From NCBI GenBank assembly GCA_021776095.1, contig JAJFGO010000102.1, positions 1 through 64,000 on the forward strand: a stretch of 64,000 nucleotides of DNA, in the 5' to 3' direction. The notes beneath the pieces were generated by a model. It did no database searches. It was not told the DNA's origin and worked only from the letters and a program-made list of their open reading frames with translations. Shown one piece after another: positions 47,116 to 55,718 of this stretch; position 1 is the stretch's first letter; the number at the start of each line of letters is the position of its first letter. Source of the stretch: Kiloniellaceae bacterium (GTDB lineage Bacteria; Pseudomonadota; Alphaproteobacteria; Kiloniellales; J153). Position numbers and translations under genes: made by a program.

Positions 47116-48024
47116 ATGCCTCAGTCCAATACATCCACACCCGCCGCGCGGCCCACGTCACTCGAGTCCGGCGTGGGCCGGGCCCGCCGGCGGCCGGCAC
47201 TCGGGCCGTTGGACTATACCCGGCGCTGGTGGCTGCGGTTGATCGTAGCGCTGACATTTCTGCTGCTTTACGCGCCGATCCTGACCTTGGTGGCTTTCAG
47301 CTTTAACGACAGCCGGCGCAACATCGTGTGGCGTGGCTTTACCTTCAAGTACTACGAAAAGGCCTGGAACAATGACAGCCTGATCGACGCCTTCGCGAAC
47401 AGCCTTTCCATCGCGGTTATCAGCACCGTGATTTCCACGATTCTGGGCGTGTTGGTCGCGATATTCCTATGGCGCTTCAGGTTTCCCGGCAAGGCCGTCT
47501 ACGAGGGCTTCATGGCCTTGCCGATCGTGATACCGGAAATTTGCATGGGTGTGGCCATGATGGCGTTCTTCGCCCGTGTCGGCTGGCCCAACGATCTGCC
47601 TTGGCCGCTCAGTTTGTCCAGCATCACCATCGCCCATATCGCCTTCTCGTTTCCCTTCGTCGCGATCATCGTTCGCGCCCGTCTGGTCGGCTTCAATCGC
47701 GAGCTCGAGGACGCGGCCAAGGACTTGGGTGCCAGCGAATGGCGAACCATGTGCGATATTGTCTTGCCCTATTTGAAGCCCGGTATTGTGGCCGGTGCAC
47801 TGATCGCCTTTACGTTATCCCTCGACGACTTCGTTATCACATTCTTCACCGCCGGGCCGAAGACCATCACCCTGCCGGTCAAGATATTCTCGATGGTCCG
47901 TTTCAGCGTCACGCCCGAAGTTAACGCGGCGTCGACCGTTCTCATTCTCATCACCGTAATCGCAACCGCGCTCGCCATGCGCTTCCAGGCGCTTGCACGC
48001 GGCACGAAAGACGGTCGGGGGTAA
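47116..48024 (+). CDS. Polyamine-type ABC importer permease (PotC/PotI-like)
   Basis: 302 residues from the ATG at 47116, two bases after the preceding stop; the longer upstream frame lies inside the PotB-like gene and is not used. Six helices, with FSFNDSRRNIVWRGFTFKYYEKA typical of PotC and the EAA loop ELEDAAKDLGASEWRTMCDIVLP. Followed after 6 bases by the ATPase gene. Confidence 0.93.
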   Translation: MPQSNTSTPAARPTSLESGVGRARRRPALGPLDYTRRWWLRLIVALTFLLLYAPILTLVAFSFNDSRRNIVWRGFTFKYYEKAWNNDSLIDAFANSLSIAVISTVISTILGVLVAIFLWRFRFPGKAVYEGFMALPIVIPEICMGVAMMAFFARVGWPNDLPWPLSLSSITIAHIAFSFPFVAIIVRARLVGFNRELEDAAKDLGASEWRTMCDIVLPYLKPGIVAGALIAFTLSLDDFVITFFTAGPKTITLPVKIFSMVRFSVTPEVNAASTVLILITVIATALAMRFQALARGTKDGRG

Positions 48025-48030
48025 ACGCGC

Positions 48031-49143
48031 ATGACCGATTCGCCACCGATCATATCCGTTCAAGGAGTTTCAAAGCGTTTCGGCAACGTCGCGGCCGTCG
48101 ACACGGTGTCGCTGGAAATTCGCCAGAACGAGTTCTTCGCCCTGCTTGGGCCTTCGGGCTGTGGCAAGACGACTCTATTGCGCATGCTGGCTGGTTTTGA
48201 AACGCCGAGCGAGGGCGAGATCCTGATCGACGGTCAGGACATGACCGATGTGCCGCCGAACCGCCGGCCGGTCAATATGGTGTTCCAGTCCTACGCGGTC
48301 TTTCCGCACATGAGCGTGTTCGACAACGTCGCCTATGGCCTGCGCGTCACCAAGACCCCACCCGGCGATATTGCCCAGCGTGTGCAGGAGGCGCTGCACA
48401 TGGTGCAATTGAGCGAACAGGCGGAGCGTAGACCGGACCAGCTTTCGGGTGGCCAGCGCCAGCGTGTGGCCCTGGCCCGGGCGCTCGTCAAGCGGCCCAA
48501 GGTCTTGCTGCTCGACGAACCCCTGTCGGCCCTGGACGCCAAGCTGCGAGAGGCCATGCAGCTGGAATTGGTGCGTCTTCAGACCACCGTGGGCATTACC
48601 TTCGTCATCGTCACCCACGATCAGCACGAGGCCTTATCCATGGCCAACCGGATCGCGGTCATGGAATCCGGGCGAGTGCAGCAGGTGGCCCGGCCGGCTG
48701 AGCTTTACGAATTCCCCAACAGCCGCTTCGTCGCCGATTTTATCGGCAAAATGAACCTGTTCCAGGGCCGGGTCGTGGAGCGCCAAGGTGCCGAGATGAC
48801 GGTCGATATCGAGGGGCTGGGCCGCTTGGTACTGCCCGGACAGGATAAATCGGCTGAAACCCGGCCGGTGAGCGAGGGCCAGGAGGTCGGGGTCGCGGTG
48901 CGGCCGGAAAAGGTTAAGATCCACCGCGACGCCATGCCGGCTGGCCCGATCGTTCTGCGCGGCCAGGTTCGCGAGGTGGCCTACTATGGCGATACCAGCC
49001 ATGTCTTCCTGCGCCTTGACAGCGGGCAGGTCATCAGCGCCAATTTGCGCAACGATTCCCGGACCTCGGACCCCTCGGTCAAAATTGGCGAGGATCTTTG
49101 GTGCTCTTGGGAGCCGCAGGATACCTTAATTCTGGACCGCTAG
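48031..49143 (+). CDS. Polyamine-type ABC importer ATP-binding protein (PotA/PotG-like)
   Basis: 370 residues with all ATPase motifs intact: Walker A GPSGCGKTT, Q-loop FQSYAVFPHM, signature LSGGQRQRVALARAL, Walker B LLLDEPLSALD, switch THDQHEA. TOBE domain at the C-terminus (VRPEKVKIH; VREVAYYGDTSHVFLRL). Last gene of the polyamine importer unit. Confidence 0.94.
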   Translation: MTDSPPIISVQGVSKRFGNVAAVDTVSLEIRQNEFFALLGPSGCGKTTLLRMLAGFETPSEGEILIDGQDMTDVPPNRRPVNMVFQSYAVFPHMSVFDNVAYGLRVTKTPPGDIAQRVQEALHMVQLSEQAERRPDQLSGGQRQRVALARALVKRPKVLLLDEPLSALDAKLREAMQLELVRLQTTVGITFVIVTHDQHEALSMANRIAVMESGRVQQVARPAELYEFPNSRFVADFIGKMNLFQGRVVERQGAEMTVDIEGLGRLVLPGQDKSAETRPVSEGQEVGVAVRPEKVKIHRDAMPAGPIVLRGQVREVAYYGDTSHVFLRLDSGQVISANLRNDSRTSDPSVKIGEDLWCSWEPQDTLILDR

Positions 49144-49348
49144 GCCCCGCTCAGGGCCACCGCGCCACAAAATTGCCATGGAATATTAATCGTTTGGCCA
49201 TGGGTTCCTGGCTGGATCGACGATGCCGGTTGAATCCGGTATGTTGCGGCGCGCCGATTTGTTATTATTCTGGAAACCGTCGGCGCGCAATATCGCCGAC
49301 AAGGCCCGATAAGAGGCCTTTATGTGCGAATGTCGGGATAAGTGTGCG

Positions 49349-49948
49349 ATGAATTGGCGCCTAGGAGTTGTGGCGATCGTTTCGCTTGGTGCGGGGGCCT
49401 GCGCCGACTTGGCGCGTGTGAAAAACAGCGTATTTCCCGCCATTTCCGCCGAAAACGCCGCCGAAGAGAGGCCGATCCCACAGGCCGAGACGCGGGCTGT
49501 CGCCTCCGGCGACGAATATTACGACTACTGGTTCGCGCCGCCACGAGTTGCCACGGTTCCACCGGCGCCGCGCCGCAAGCCGGACCGCGATGAACCCGCG
49601 GCGGCGGTCGCCGAGCCGGATCCCGATCTGCTGGTCGGCCTGGATTTCGAGGCGACTAAGGCCCTGCTGGGCGATCCGGCCTTGCGGATGGAGCAGCCAC
49701 CGGCCAAGGTTTGGGCCTACAATGGTGGGACATGCATGTTCAGCGTGTTTTTCTATCCCAGCATGGACGACAGCGTATTCCGGGTTCTGACCTACGAAGT
49801 GACGGGAAAAGAACCGAATTTGCCAATCCAAACCGCCAGCGGCACCAGCGATACCGGCACGATTAAGATCCGCGATCGAGCCAGCCCGGTTTTGCGCCGT
49901 TGTTTCGCCGATTTACTGCATGGAAGGGAAATGCCAGATGCGGGGTAG
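49349..49948 (+). CDS. Exported or lipoprotein-like protein of unknown function
   Basis: 199 residues from the ATG at 49349; a second in-frame ATG at 49322 would put a charged, Cys-rich leader before the signal. Residues 1-18 form a signal with LGAGAC at the end, a weak lipobox. A Pro/Ala/Glu-rich linker follows, then a compact domain (about 95-199) with DLLVGLDFEATKALLGDP and PPAKVWAYNGGTCMFSVFFYP, which resembles small outer-membrane or periplasmic lipoprotein domains but not one I can name. It ends 6 bases before chvI, so it may be part of the same envelope-sensing unit. Confidence 0.75.
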   Translation: MNWRLGVVAIVSLGAGACADLARVKNSVFPAISAENAAEERPIPQAETRAVASGDEYYDYWFAPPRVATVPPAPRRKPDRDEPAAAVAEPDPDLLVGLDFEATKALLGDPALRMEQPPAKVWAYNGGTCMFSVFFYPSMDDSVFRVLTYEVTGKEPNLPIQTASGTSDTGTIKIRDRASPVLRRCFADLLHGREMPDAG

Positions 49949-49954
49949 TCGATA

Positions 49955-50800
49955 ATGTCATTGCCGGCCATGGTGCAAGAGCCGCTGCAGGCGCGTGTCG
50001 TCATCGTCGACGATGATGATTTGTTCCGAGAATCCTTGGGTCTGAATCTCGCCGAGGAGGGTTACGACGTTGTCGACTTCCCGAACGGCGAGAGCGTTCT
50101 GGCCTATTTCGAAGAGGGCAATCCGGCCGACGCGGTTCTGCTGGATTGGCGCATGCCCGGTTTGGACGGCTTGGGCGTTCTGCGCCGGCTGCGCGAAACC
50201 CGGGTCGAGACCCCGGTTGTGTTTCTGACCATGCTCAGCGACGAGATTTACGAAGAAGCGGCCCTGAAATGGGGCGCCGTCGATTTTATCGACAAATCGC
50301 GCCGCCTGCCGATCATTCTGGGCCGCCTCAAGCTGATTACCGACGGGGCCAAGGCCATGGTCGCGCCCGGGACGCAGGGCGCCGGCGAAATCGATGCTGC
50401 GGGCAACGTGCGGCGCGGACCGCTCGAACTGCGGCTCGGCATCCATCGGGCCTATTGGAAAGAGCGACAGGTCGATCTGACCCTGAGCGAATTCGCGATC
50501 ATCCGCTTCATGGTCACCCAGTCGGGCCGCGACGTGACCTACCGGCAGATTTACGACATCGTGCGGGGCAAGGACTTCGTGGCCGGATTCGGCACCGACG
50601 GCTACCGCGCCAACGTGCGTTCGTTCATCAAGCGCATCCGCAAGAAATTCCGCGACGTCGACGTGGAATTCGACCGGATCGACAACTATCCCGGCTTCGG
50701 TTACCGCTGGCGGGACGAACCGGGCGAGATTGGCGCCGCCACCGACGCCGGTGCGGCCGGGACGGCGGAGCGGGCGGGAGTGACGGACGAGGCTGACTGA
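49955..50800 (+). CDS. chvI: Response regulator, ChvI-like (OmpR family)
   Basis: 281 residues. Receiver with the acidic pocket VDDDD, acceptor Asp64 (AVLLDWRMPG), Thr (LTM) and Lys (DKS, as usual in ChvI). The winged-helix DNA-binding domain (about 150-255) includes LTLSEFAIIRFMV, VTYRQIYDIVRGKDFVAGFG and NVRSFIKRIRKKF, closely following ChvI. A short acidic tail after residue 260 is Ala/Gly-rich. Its partner kinase begins 2 bases after its stop. In alphaproteobacteria the pair responds to acid and cell-envelope signals. Confidence 0.92.
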   Translation: MSLPAMVQEPLQARVVIVDDDDLFRESLGLNLAEEGYDVVDFPNGESVLAYFEEGNPADAVLLDWRMPGLDGLGVLRRLRETRVETPVVFLTMLSDEIYEEAALKWGAVDFIDKSRRLPIILGRLKLITDGAKAMVAPGTQGAGEIDAAGNVRRGPLELRLGIHRAYWKERQVDLTLSEFAIIRFMVTQSGRDVTYRQIYDIVRGKDFVAGFGTDGYRANVRSFIKRIRKKFRDVDVEFDRIDNYPGFGYRWRDEPGEIGAATDAGAAGTAERAGVTDEAD

Positions 50801-50802
50801 GG

Positions 50803-52398
50803 ATGTCGCGGGCCGAAGAGGGTCCCGCGCTCGTCAGCGTCAAACCGGACCAACGCAAGAAAACCCGCCTGTTGGGTGGCGCGACCAGATCGCTGGTCGG
50901 CAAGCTGATTCTGCTTCTGCTGGTCTTCATGACCGTGCCGGTCATCCTGTATTCCGAATTCCGTCAGGCGGATTCGGAAAAGCGCCGCCTGCTGCTGGAA
51001 AGCGTCCGGGCACAGGGCAGCTTGATCGCGGAAAGCCTGCGCCCCCTGCTCGAGCGCGAAGACCCCTCGCCCCTGCCCGACCTGAACGAAGCGGTAAAGC
51101 CGCTGGCCAACGATCACTCCGGGGTCAAGGTTCTGTTCCGCCCGGCCAGCCAGCATGGCCTGGAGGATTTCTTCTTCGTAGCCTCGGAGCCGCCGGTTCC
51201 CGCCGCTACCCTCGCGGCCGAGCGCGACCGGCTGATCGAGCGCGGGGTCTTGGATAAGCTGGCACAATCCTGCCAGGTGGAGGTCCCGATCGCCTTGCGC
51301 CACTTACAGGAAAGCGGCACCGAGGAATTGTTGACCTCGATCACCCCTGTAACTTCGGCGGCCGGGTGTTGGGCCATAATCACGACCCACACCTCGACGG
51401 AAATGCTTGGCACCGCGATCGACCAACCCTACTGGAAGACGATCGAGGTTCGGATCGCCTCGGCCATCTATCTGGGCATGGCGATCTTTACCTTCGGTCT
51501 GTTCTATTCGATCTGGCGCAGCATCATGCGGTTTCGCGACATGGCGCGCGGCATCGGCGAAGGCCGTGCCGCGAGTGTCGGTTTCGCAGCCCAGAACGAG
51601 GTCCCGGAGCTTTCCGAGGTTGCCGAGGAATTCGACCGCATGACCTCTGCCCTGCGCGATTCGGCGGAAGACCTGCGCCGCGCTGCGGAAGACAACGCCC
51701 ACGCCTTCAAGACCCCGATCGCGATCATGCGACAATCCTTGGCGCCGCTGCACCGGCTCATCCCCGAGGACAATCCACGTGGCAAGCGCGCCTTGGAGGT
51801 AATCGAAGAATCGGTCGATCGCCTCGACTATCTGGTCGCCAGCGCGCGACGCTTGGATCAGGCGACCGCCGAATTGCTCGACGCGACACGGGAGAAGATC
51901 AATCTATCGCGCCTGCTGGAGCGCATGTTGGCGGCCTATGCCGACAGCATGGCCAGCCGCAACGTGGTCTTGGCCAAGAGTATCCAGCAGGAAATCGTTG
52001 TGCGAGCCGGCCAAGACCTGATGGAAACGGTAATCGAGAACGTGATCGATAACGCGGTCGAGATTTCCCCGCCGGGCGCCGAGGTCCGGGTCGACCTGCG
52101 GCGCGCTAAGGGGGGCGTTGTGTTGATCGTGCGCGACCGCGGCCCGGGGGTCGCGCCGGAAAATCTGGAGCGGATCTTCGAGCGTTATGTCTCCCTGCGC
52201 GAGCGCCCCAAGGAGAACACCAAGGAGAACACCAAGGAGAACGCCAAGGAGGATACCACGGAGGAGCCGGGGCCGCATTTTGGCATCGGACTGTGGATCG
52301 TTCGGCGCAATCTTCAGTCGGTCGGCGGCCAAGTTTGGGCGGAAAATCGCCCAGCTGGGGGCCTGGCCATAGTGATTGGCCTGCCCCTGGCCTCCTAA
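50803..52398 (+). CDS. chvG: Sensor histidine kinase, ChvG-like, with repeat-expanded ATP-lid region
   Basis: 531 residues. TM1 about 38-60 and TM2 about 222-244 enclose a periplasmic sensor of about 160 residues; HAMP follows. The phosphorylation box is diverged (NAHAFKTPIAIMRQSL, His300), closer to the PhoQ style than to the classical HELKNP box. The ATPase domain has the N box (ENVIDNAVEI) and G1 (DRGPGVAPENL), then a tandem KEN-type repeat (residues 470-485) before G2 (GIGLWIV). The downstream gene order (dgcN) differs from the hprK-containing order I recall around many chvGI loci. Strength of the chvG call comes from the partner chvI. Confidence 0.85.
   Translation: MSRAEEGPALVSVKPDQRKKTRLLGGATRSLVGKLILLLLVFMTVPVILYSEFRQADSEKRRLLLESVRAQGSLIAESLRPLLEREDPSPLPDLNEAVKPLANDHSGVKVLFRPASQHGLEDFFFVASEPPVPAATLAAERDRLIERGVLDKLAQSCQVEVPIALRHLQESGTEELLTSITPVTSAAGCWAIITTHTSTEMLGTAIDQPYWKTIEVRIASAIYLGMAIFTFGLFYSIWRSIMRFRDMARGIGEGRAASVGFAAQNEVPELSEVAEEFDRMTSALRDSAEDLRRAAEDNAHAFKTPIAIMRQSLAPLHRLIPEDNPRGKRALEVIEESVDRLDYLVASARRLDQATAELLDATREKINLSRLLERMLAAYADSMASRNVVLAKSIQQEIVVRAGQDLMETVIENVIDNAVEISPPGAEVRVDLRRAKGGVVLIVRDRGPGVAPENLERIFERYVSLRERPKENTKENTKENAKEDTTEEPGPHFGIGLWIVRRNLQSVGGQVWAENRPAGGLAIVIGLPLAS
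52210..52257 (+). repeat. In-frame 12-bp minisatellite inside chvG
   Basis: Four tandem 12-bp units (AAGGAGAACACC twice, AAGGAGAACGCC, AAGGAGGATACC) encode KENT-KENT-KENA-KEDT. The unit is a multiple of three, so copy-number change would lengthen or shorten a charged loop without shifting frame. The last unit has drifted most. Confidence 0.85.
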
Positions 52399-52482
52399 GG
52401 GGTGTTCTTTCGGGGTGCGGCCGACCCCCAAAATCAACTATAATGGCGGAAAATATAGCCACTTTTGGGCATCGGAAGAACC

Positions 52483-53481
52483 ATGTCGATTCAGCATCCG
52501 TATCTTCTTTTTCTCGGCGACGCCGCCGATCAGCTTGCGGCCAAGACCGCTCAGGGCATTGCCCATTGGCGCCCGGATTGGTGTGTCGGGCAAATGCGCC
52601 TTGATGAATGCCACGCCGATCTGGGTTTGGCCGACGTGACCCTGGAACAGGCGGCCGCCGCCGGGGCCAAGACCCTGGTGATAGGGGTGGCGAACCGGGG
52701 CGGCGTGATCTCCGAAGCCTGGATCGAGGTATTGGAACGGGCCTTGCTTCAAGGGTTCGACCTGGCGGCCGGTTTGCACAATCGCTTGGCCGATGTCCCC
52801 AGCCTGGCCGCCGTGGCGGATCAACACGGACGGCGGCTGTTCGATGTGCGCCACCCGAGCCGAAGCTTCGAGCTCGGCAACGGCCGCAAGCGCAGCGGTA
52901 AACGCCTGCTGACCGTTGGCACCGATTGCTCGGTCGGCAAGATGTACACCTCCCTGGCCCTGGAGAAAGACATGCGCGCGCGCGGCATGAAGGCCGATCT
53001 GCGTGCCACCGGCCAGACGGGGATTTTGATCGCCGGGTCGGGGGTCTCCATCGACGCCGTGGTGTCCGATTTCATATCCGGCGCGGTCGAATGGCTATCG
53101 CCCGCCAACGAGGCCGATCATTGGGACGTCGTCGAGGGTCAGGGGTCGCTGTTCCACGCCTCTTTCGCCGGGGTCAGCCTGGGGCTCTTGCATGGCGCGC
53201 AAGCCGACGCCCTGGTCCTGTGCCACGAACCGACCCGCCGCCACATGCGCGGCCTGCCCGACTATCCCTTGCCGGAGTTGAAGGACTGCATGGCGGCCAA
53301 TCTGGCGGCCGCGCGGCTGACCAATCCGGCGGCGCATTTTGTTGGCGTGTCGATCAACACCTCCCACATGGCGGAGGACGAGGCCGGACCGCTGCTGCAG
53401 TATCTCGAACGCGAACTGGATTTGCCCGCCGTCGACGCCTTCAAAGACGGCGTGGGACCGATTCTGGACCGGTTGGATTAG
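52483..53481 (+). CDS. dgcN: D-glutamate N-acetyltransferase-like protein (DUF1611, DgcN)
   Basis: 332 residues from the ATG at 52483 (GGAAGAACC just upstream; an in-frame TTG at 52465 is less likely). DUF1611 family with a P-loop (GTDCSVGKMYTSLAL), ATGQTGILIAGSGVSIDAVVSDF and VVEGQGSLFHASFAGVSLGLLHG. Members paired with a dipeptide-epimerase-like gene act in the DgcN-DgcA route, where D-glutamate is N-acetylated and then epimerised. Here the pair is intact: dgcA starts 3 bases after the stop. Cytoplasmic. Confidence 0.88.
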   Translation: MSIQHPYLLFLGDAADQLAAKTAQGIAHWRPDWCVGQMRLDECHADLGLADVTLEQAAAAGAKTLVIGVANRGGVISEAWIEVLERALLQGFDLAAGLHNRLADVPSLAAVADQHGRRLFDVRHPSRSFELGNGRKRSGKRLLTVGTDCSVGKMYTSLALEKDMRARGMKADLRATGQTGILIAGSGVSIDAVVSDFISGAVEWLSPANEADHWDVVEGQGSLFHASFAGVSLGLLHGAQADALVLCHEPTRRHMRGLPDYPLPELKDCMAANLAAARLTNPAAHFVGVSINTSHMAEDEAGPLLQYLERELDLPAVDAFKDGVGPILDRLD

Positions 53482-53484
53482 GCC

Positions 53485-54498
53485 GTGACCGGCGTGGCGC
53501 CCTCCTTGCGGCTAAGGGTTCGGCAGGAGACCTGGCCGATCCGCGGTACCTTCACCATTTCGCGCGGCAGCAAGAGCGAAGCCTCGGTCGTGGTCGTCGA
53601 ATTGATCGCGCCGGGGGCCGGCGGCGGCATCATGGGCCGTGGAGAATGCGTGCCCTATGCCCGTTACGGCGAGACCGTCGAGGGCGTGATTGAAACCGTC
53701 CAAGCCTTGGCCCCGCAATTGGATAATGGGTTGGATCGCCACGGGCTTCAAAGCGCGCTGCCGCCCGGCGCCGCGCGTAACGCCTTGGATTGTGCGTTCT
53801 GGGACCTGGAGGCCAAGCAGTCCTCAGGACACCGGGTTTGGCAGCTCGCCGGCTTGTCGCCGCCCAAGCCCCTGGTAAGCGCCTATACCTTGTCGCTCGA
53901 CAGCGTCCTGGCCATGGGCCGGGCCGCCGCTGGGAACGCGCACCGGCCGCTCTTGAAGCTGAAGCTTGCGGGCCCCGACGATTTGGCGCGGGTCGAAGCG
54001 GTCCGCGCCAACGCGCCCGAATCCCGCTTGATTGTCGATGCGAACGAGGGCTGGTCGACGGCCGATTACGCCGAACTCGCGCCGCGCCTGGCGGTGCTTG
54101 GTGTCGATTTGATCGAACAGCCGTTGCCCGCCGGCCAGGACGCCGCTCTGGCGCGCATGCAGCGGCCGGTGCCGGTGTGCGCCGATGAATCCTGCCACGA
54201 TACCGCCTCCCTTGCTGAGATTGTAGGGCGCTACGACGCGGTCAACATCAAGTTGGATAAGGCCGGCGGCCTGACCGAGGCACTCAAGCTCAAGGATGCG
54301 GCCCTAGCCCAAGGTTACGACATCATGGTTGGTTGCATGATGGCGACGTCGCTGGCCATGGCGCCCGCGACCCTGGTTGCGCAAGATGTTCAGGTGGTCG
54401 ACCTGGACGGGCCGCTGCTGCTGGAACGCGACCGGGACGATGGTCTCAGGTTCGAAGGCAGTACGGTCCATCCGCCGGACGCCGCGCTCTGGGGCTGA
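53485..54498 (+). CDS. dgcA: Enolase-superfamily epimerase (dipeptide epimerase family, DgcA)
   Basis: 337 residues from a GTG at 53485. Muconate-lactonizing subgroup: KLKLAG with the catalytic Lys pair, metal ligands Asp in VDANEGWS, Glu in DLIEQPLP and Asp in CADESC, then the second catalytic Lys in NIKLDKAGG and the C-terminal GCMM. This set is that of Ala-Glu epimerases. Next to dgcN it is best read as the N-acetyl-glutamate racemase of the D-glutamate pathway. Confidence 0.9.
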   Translation: MTGVAPSLRLRVRQETWPIRGTFTISRGSKSEASVVVVELIAPGAGGGIMGRGECVPYARYGETVEGVIETVQALAPQLDNGLDRHGLQSALPPGAARNALDCAFWDLEAKQSSGHRVWQLAGLSPPKPLVSAYTLSLDSVLAMGRAAAGNAHRPLLKLKLAGPDDLARVEAVRANAPESRLIVDANEGWSTADYAELAPRLAVLGVDLIEQPLPAGQDAALARMQRPVPVCADESCHDTASLAEIVGRYDAVNIKLDKAGGLTEALKLKDAALAQGYDIMVGCMMATSLAMAPATLVAQDVQVVDLDGPLLLERDRDDGLRFEGSTVHPPDAALWG

Positions 54499-54525
54499 CC
54501 CCGGCATCCCGAAACGGGCGATTGC

Positions 54526-54876
54526 TCAGCTTGTCCGGCGCGCCTTGCGTCCGCCCCGGCGTGAGCGGCGGTGCGCGGGCTCCGGCCGGCATAGGTAAGT
54601 CTTCAGGTGGGCCTGCGGATATCTCGCAGTCTCGCGCAAGAGCTTGATCAGTTCGCCGCAGGCGCCCCCGGGCGGCGGGCCCTCGGCATAGCCGTAGCGA
54701 TCCAGAAGCGAGCCTGCCGCCGCTGCCGGATCCACCTCGTCGCCCAGGCGCAGGGTCCAGCCGAGCAGGGCATCCTGCGCCGGACCGGGAAACTCGTCGG
54801 CCATATTCAGGATCTCGCCGATGATGCCGCCTGGGTCGTCCGGCGCATGGTATTTCGAGGTGTAGGTGATCGACAT
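54526..54876 (-). CDS. Small protein of unknown function
   Basis: 116 residues, acidic in the middle and strongly basic at the C-terminus (RRSRRGGRKARR). No domain recognised. It starts 3 bases after the methyltransferase stop on the same strand, so it is probably co-transcribed with it. LDRYGYAEGPPPGGACGELIK may be a conserved core. Confidence 0.6.
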   Translation of the reverse strand: MSITYTSKYHAPDDPGGIIGEILNMADEFPGPAQDALLGWTLRLGDEVDPAAAAGSLLDRYGYAEGPPPGGACGELIKLLRETARYPQAHLKTYLCRPEPAHRRSRRGGRKARRTS

Positions 54877-54879
54877 CGC

Positions 54880-55590
54880 CTATCCCGCCCGGCGCAGCAA
54901 GTTAAGCCGGCACGGCTGGTCGAAATGGAACGCGCCGTCGCGTTCCTCCGCGTTGTCTTCAAAGGCCGCGCGCAGCTCATTTTCCCATTTCTTCACCTTG
55001 GACCGGCGCCGTTCGTCGACGGCAACCATATGATCGCGGAACTCGGCGAAGCTGCCGTATTTGATCGGCGCCAAATAGACCAGCTGGCGTTCCGCCGTGA
55101 ACAAGGGGCCCTCGGCCGCCGCCAGAATTGCGTCGTAAGCTTCGGCGCGGACAACGGTCTCGTCGTCGATCAGGCGCGTCGCGCGGAAGTTGGGCCCGTC
55201 GGCGATCGGTTCCAGGATATGCAACAAACCGCCGGGTTTTAGCACCCGCGCGGCTTCCTCCAGCGCCTTGGATTGCAGCGCGACCGGAACGTGATGCAGG
55301 GAATTGAAGAAGACCGCGACATCGAGGATGCTATCGGGCAGGGGCAGATCCTCGCCGCCGCCCTGTTGATAGTCCTCGTCGCCGGCCGCCTCCGCCGCCC
55401 GAGCCCGCTCGAGCTGGCCGGCCGAGGGCTCGATACCGGTCACCCGCGCACCGAGGCGGGTCATGAGGCGGACCAATGCGCCGTCGCCGCAGCCGATGTC
55501 GGCGACCCGCGCGCCCTTGAGCGTCAGGGTTTCCTCGATCACCTCTCGGTGCTTGCGGCGCGGCGGCGTAGACATTTCGGATTTCACCAC
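54880..55590 (-). CDS. Class I SAM-dependent methyltransferase
   Basis: 236 residues. SAM motif I VADIGCGDGALVRLM, an acidic motif II (GIEPSAG), motif IV DVAVFFNSLHHV and post-IV LKPGGLLHILEP. UbiE/Methyltransf_11 type. The start is GTG at 55590; an ATG at 55575 is a possible alternative. Substrate unknown; divergent from the acyl-CoA dehydrogenase gene. Confidence 0.88.
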   Translation of the reverse strand: MVKSEMSTPPRRKHREVIEETLTLKGARVADIGCGDGALVRLMTRLGARVTGIEPSAGQLERARAAEAAGDEDYQQGGGEDLPLPDSILDVAVFFNSLHHVPVALQSKALEEAARVLKPGGLLHILEPIADGPNFRATRLIDDETVVRAEAYDAILAAAEGPLFTAERQLVYLAPIKYGSFAEFRDHMVAVDERRRSKVKKWENELRAAFEDNAEERDGAFHFDQPCRLNLLRRAG

Positions 55591-55718
55591 TCAGAACAGC
55601 TTGCCCGGTGCAGCTAAGGCATGCCGGGACCCGCCGTCAAGTGCCATGGCGGCCAAGAGATCCCGACCGAGTTCGCGTGCTCTTGCGGCGCTGTGGCAAT
55701 CGGTTAGGGTCGAGCACT

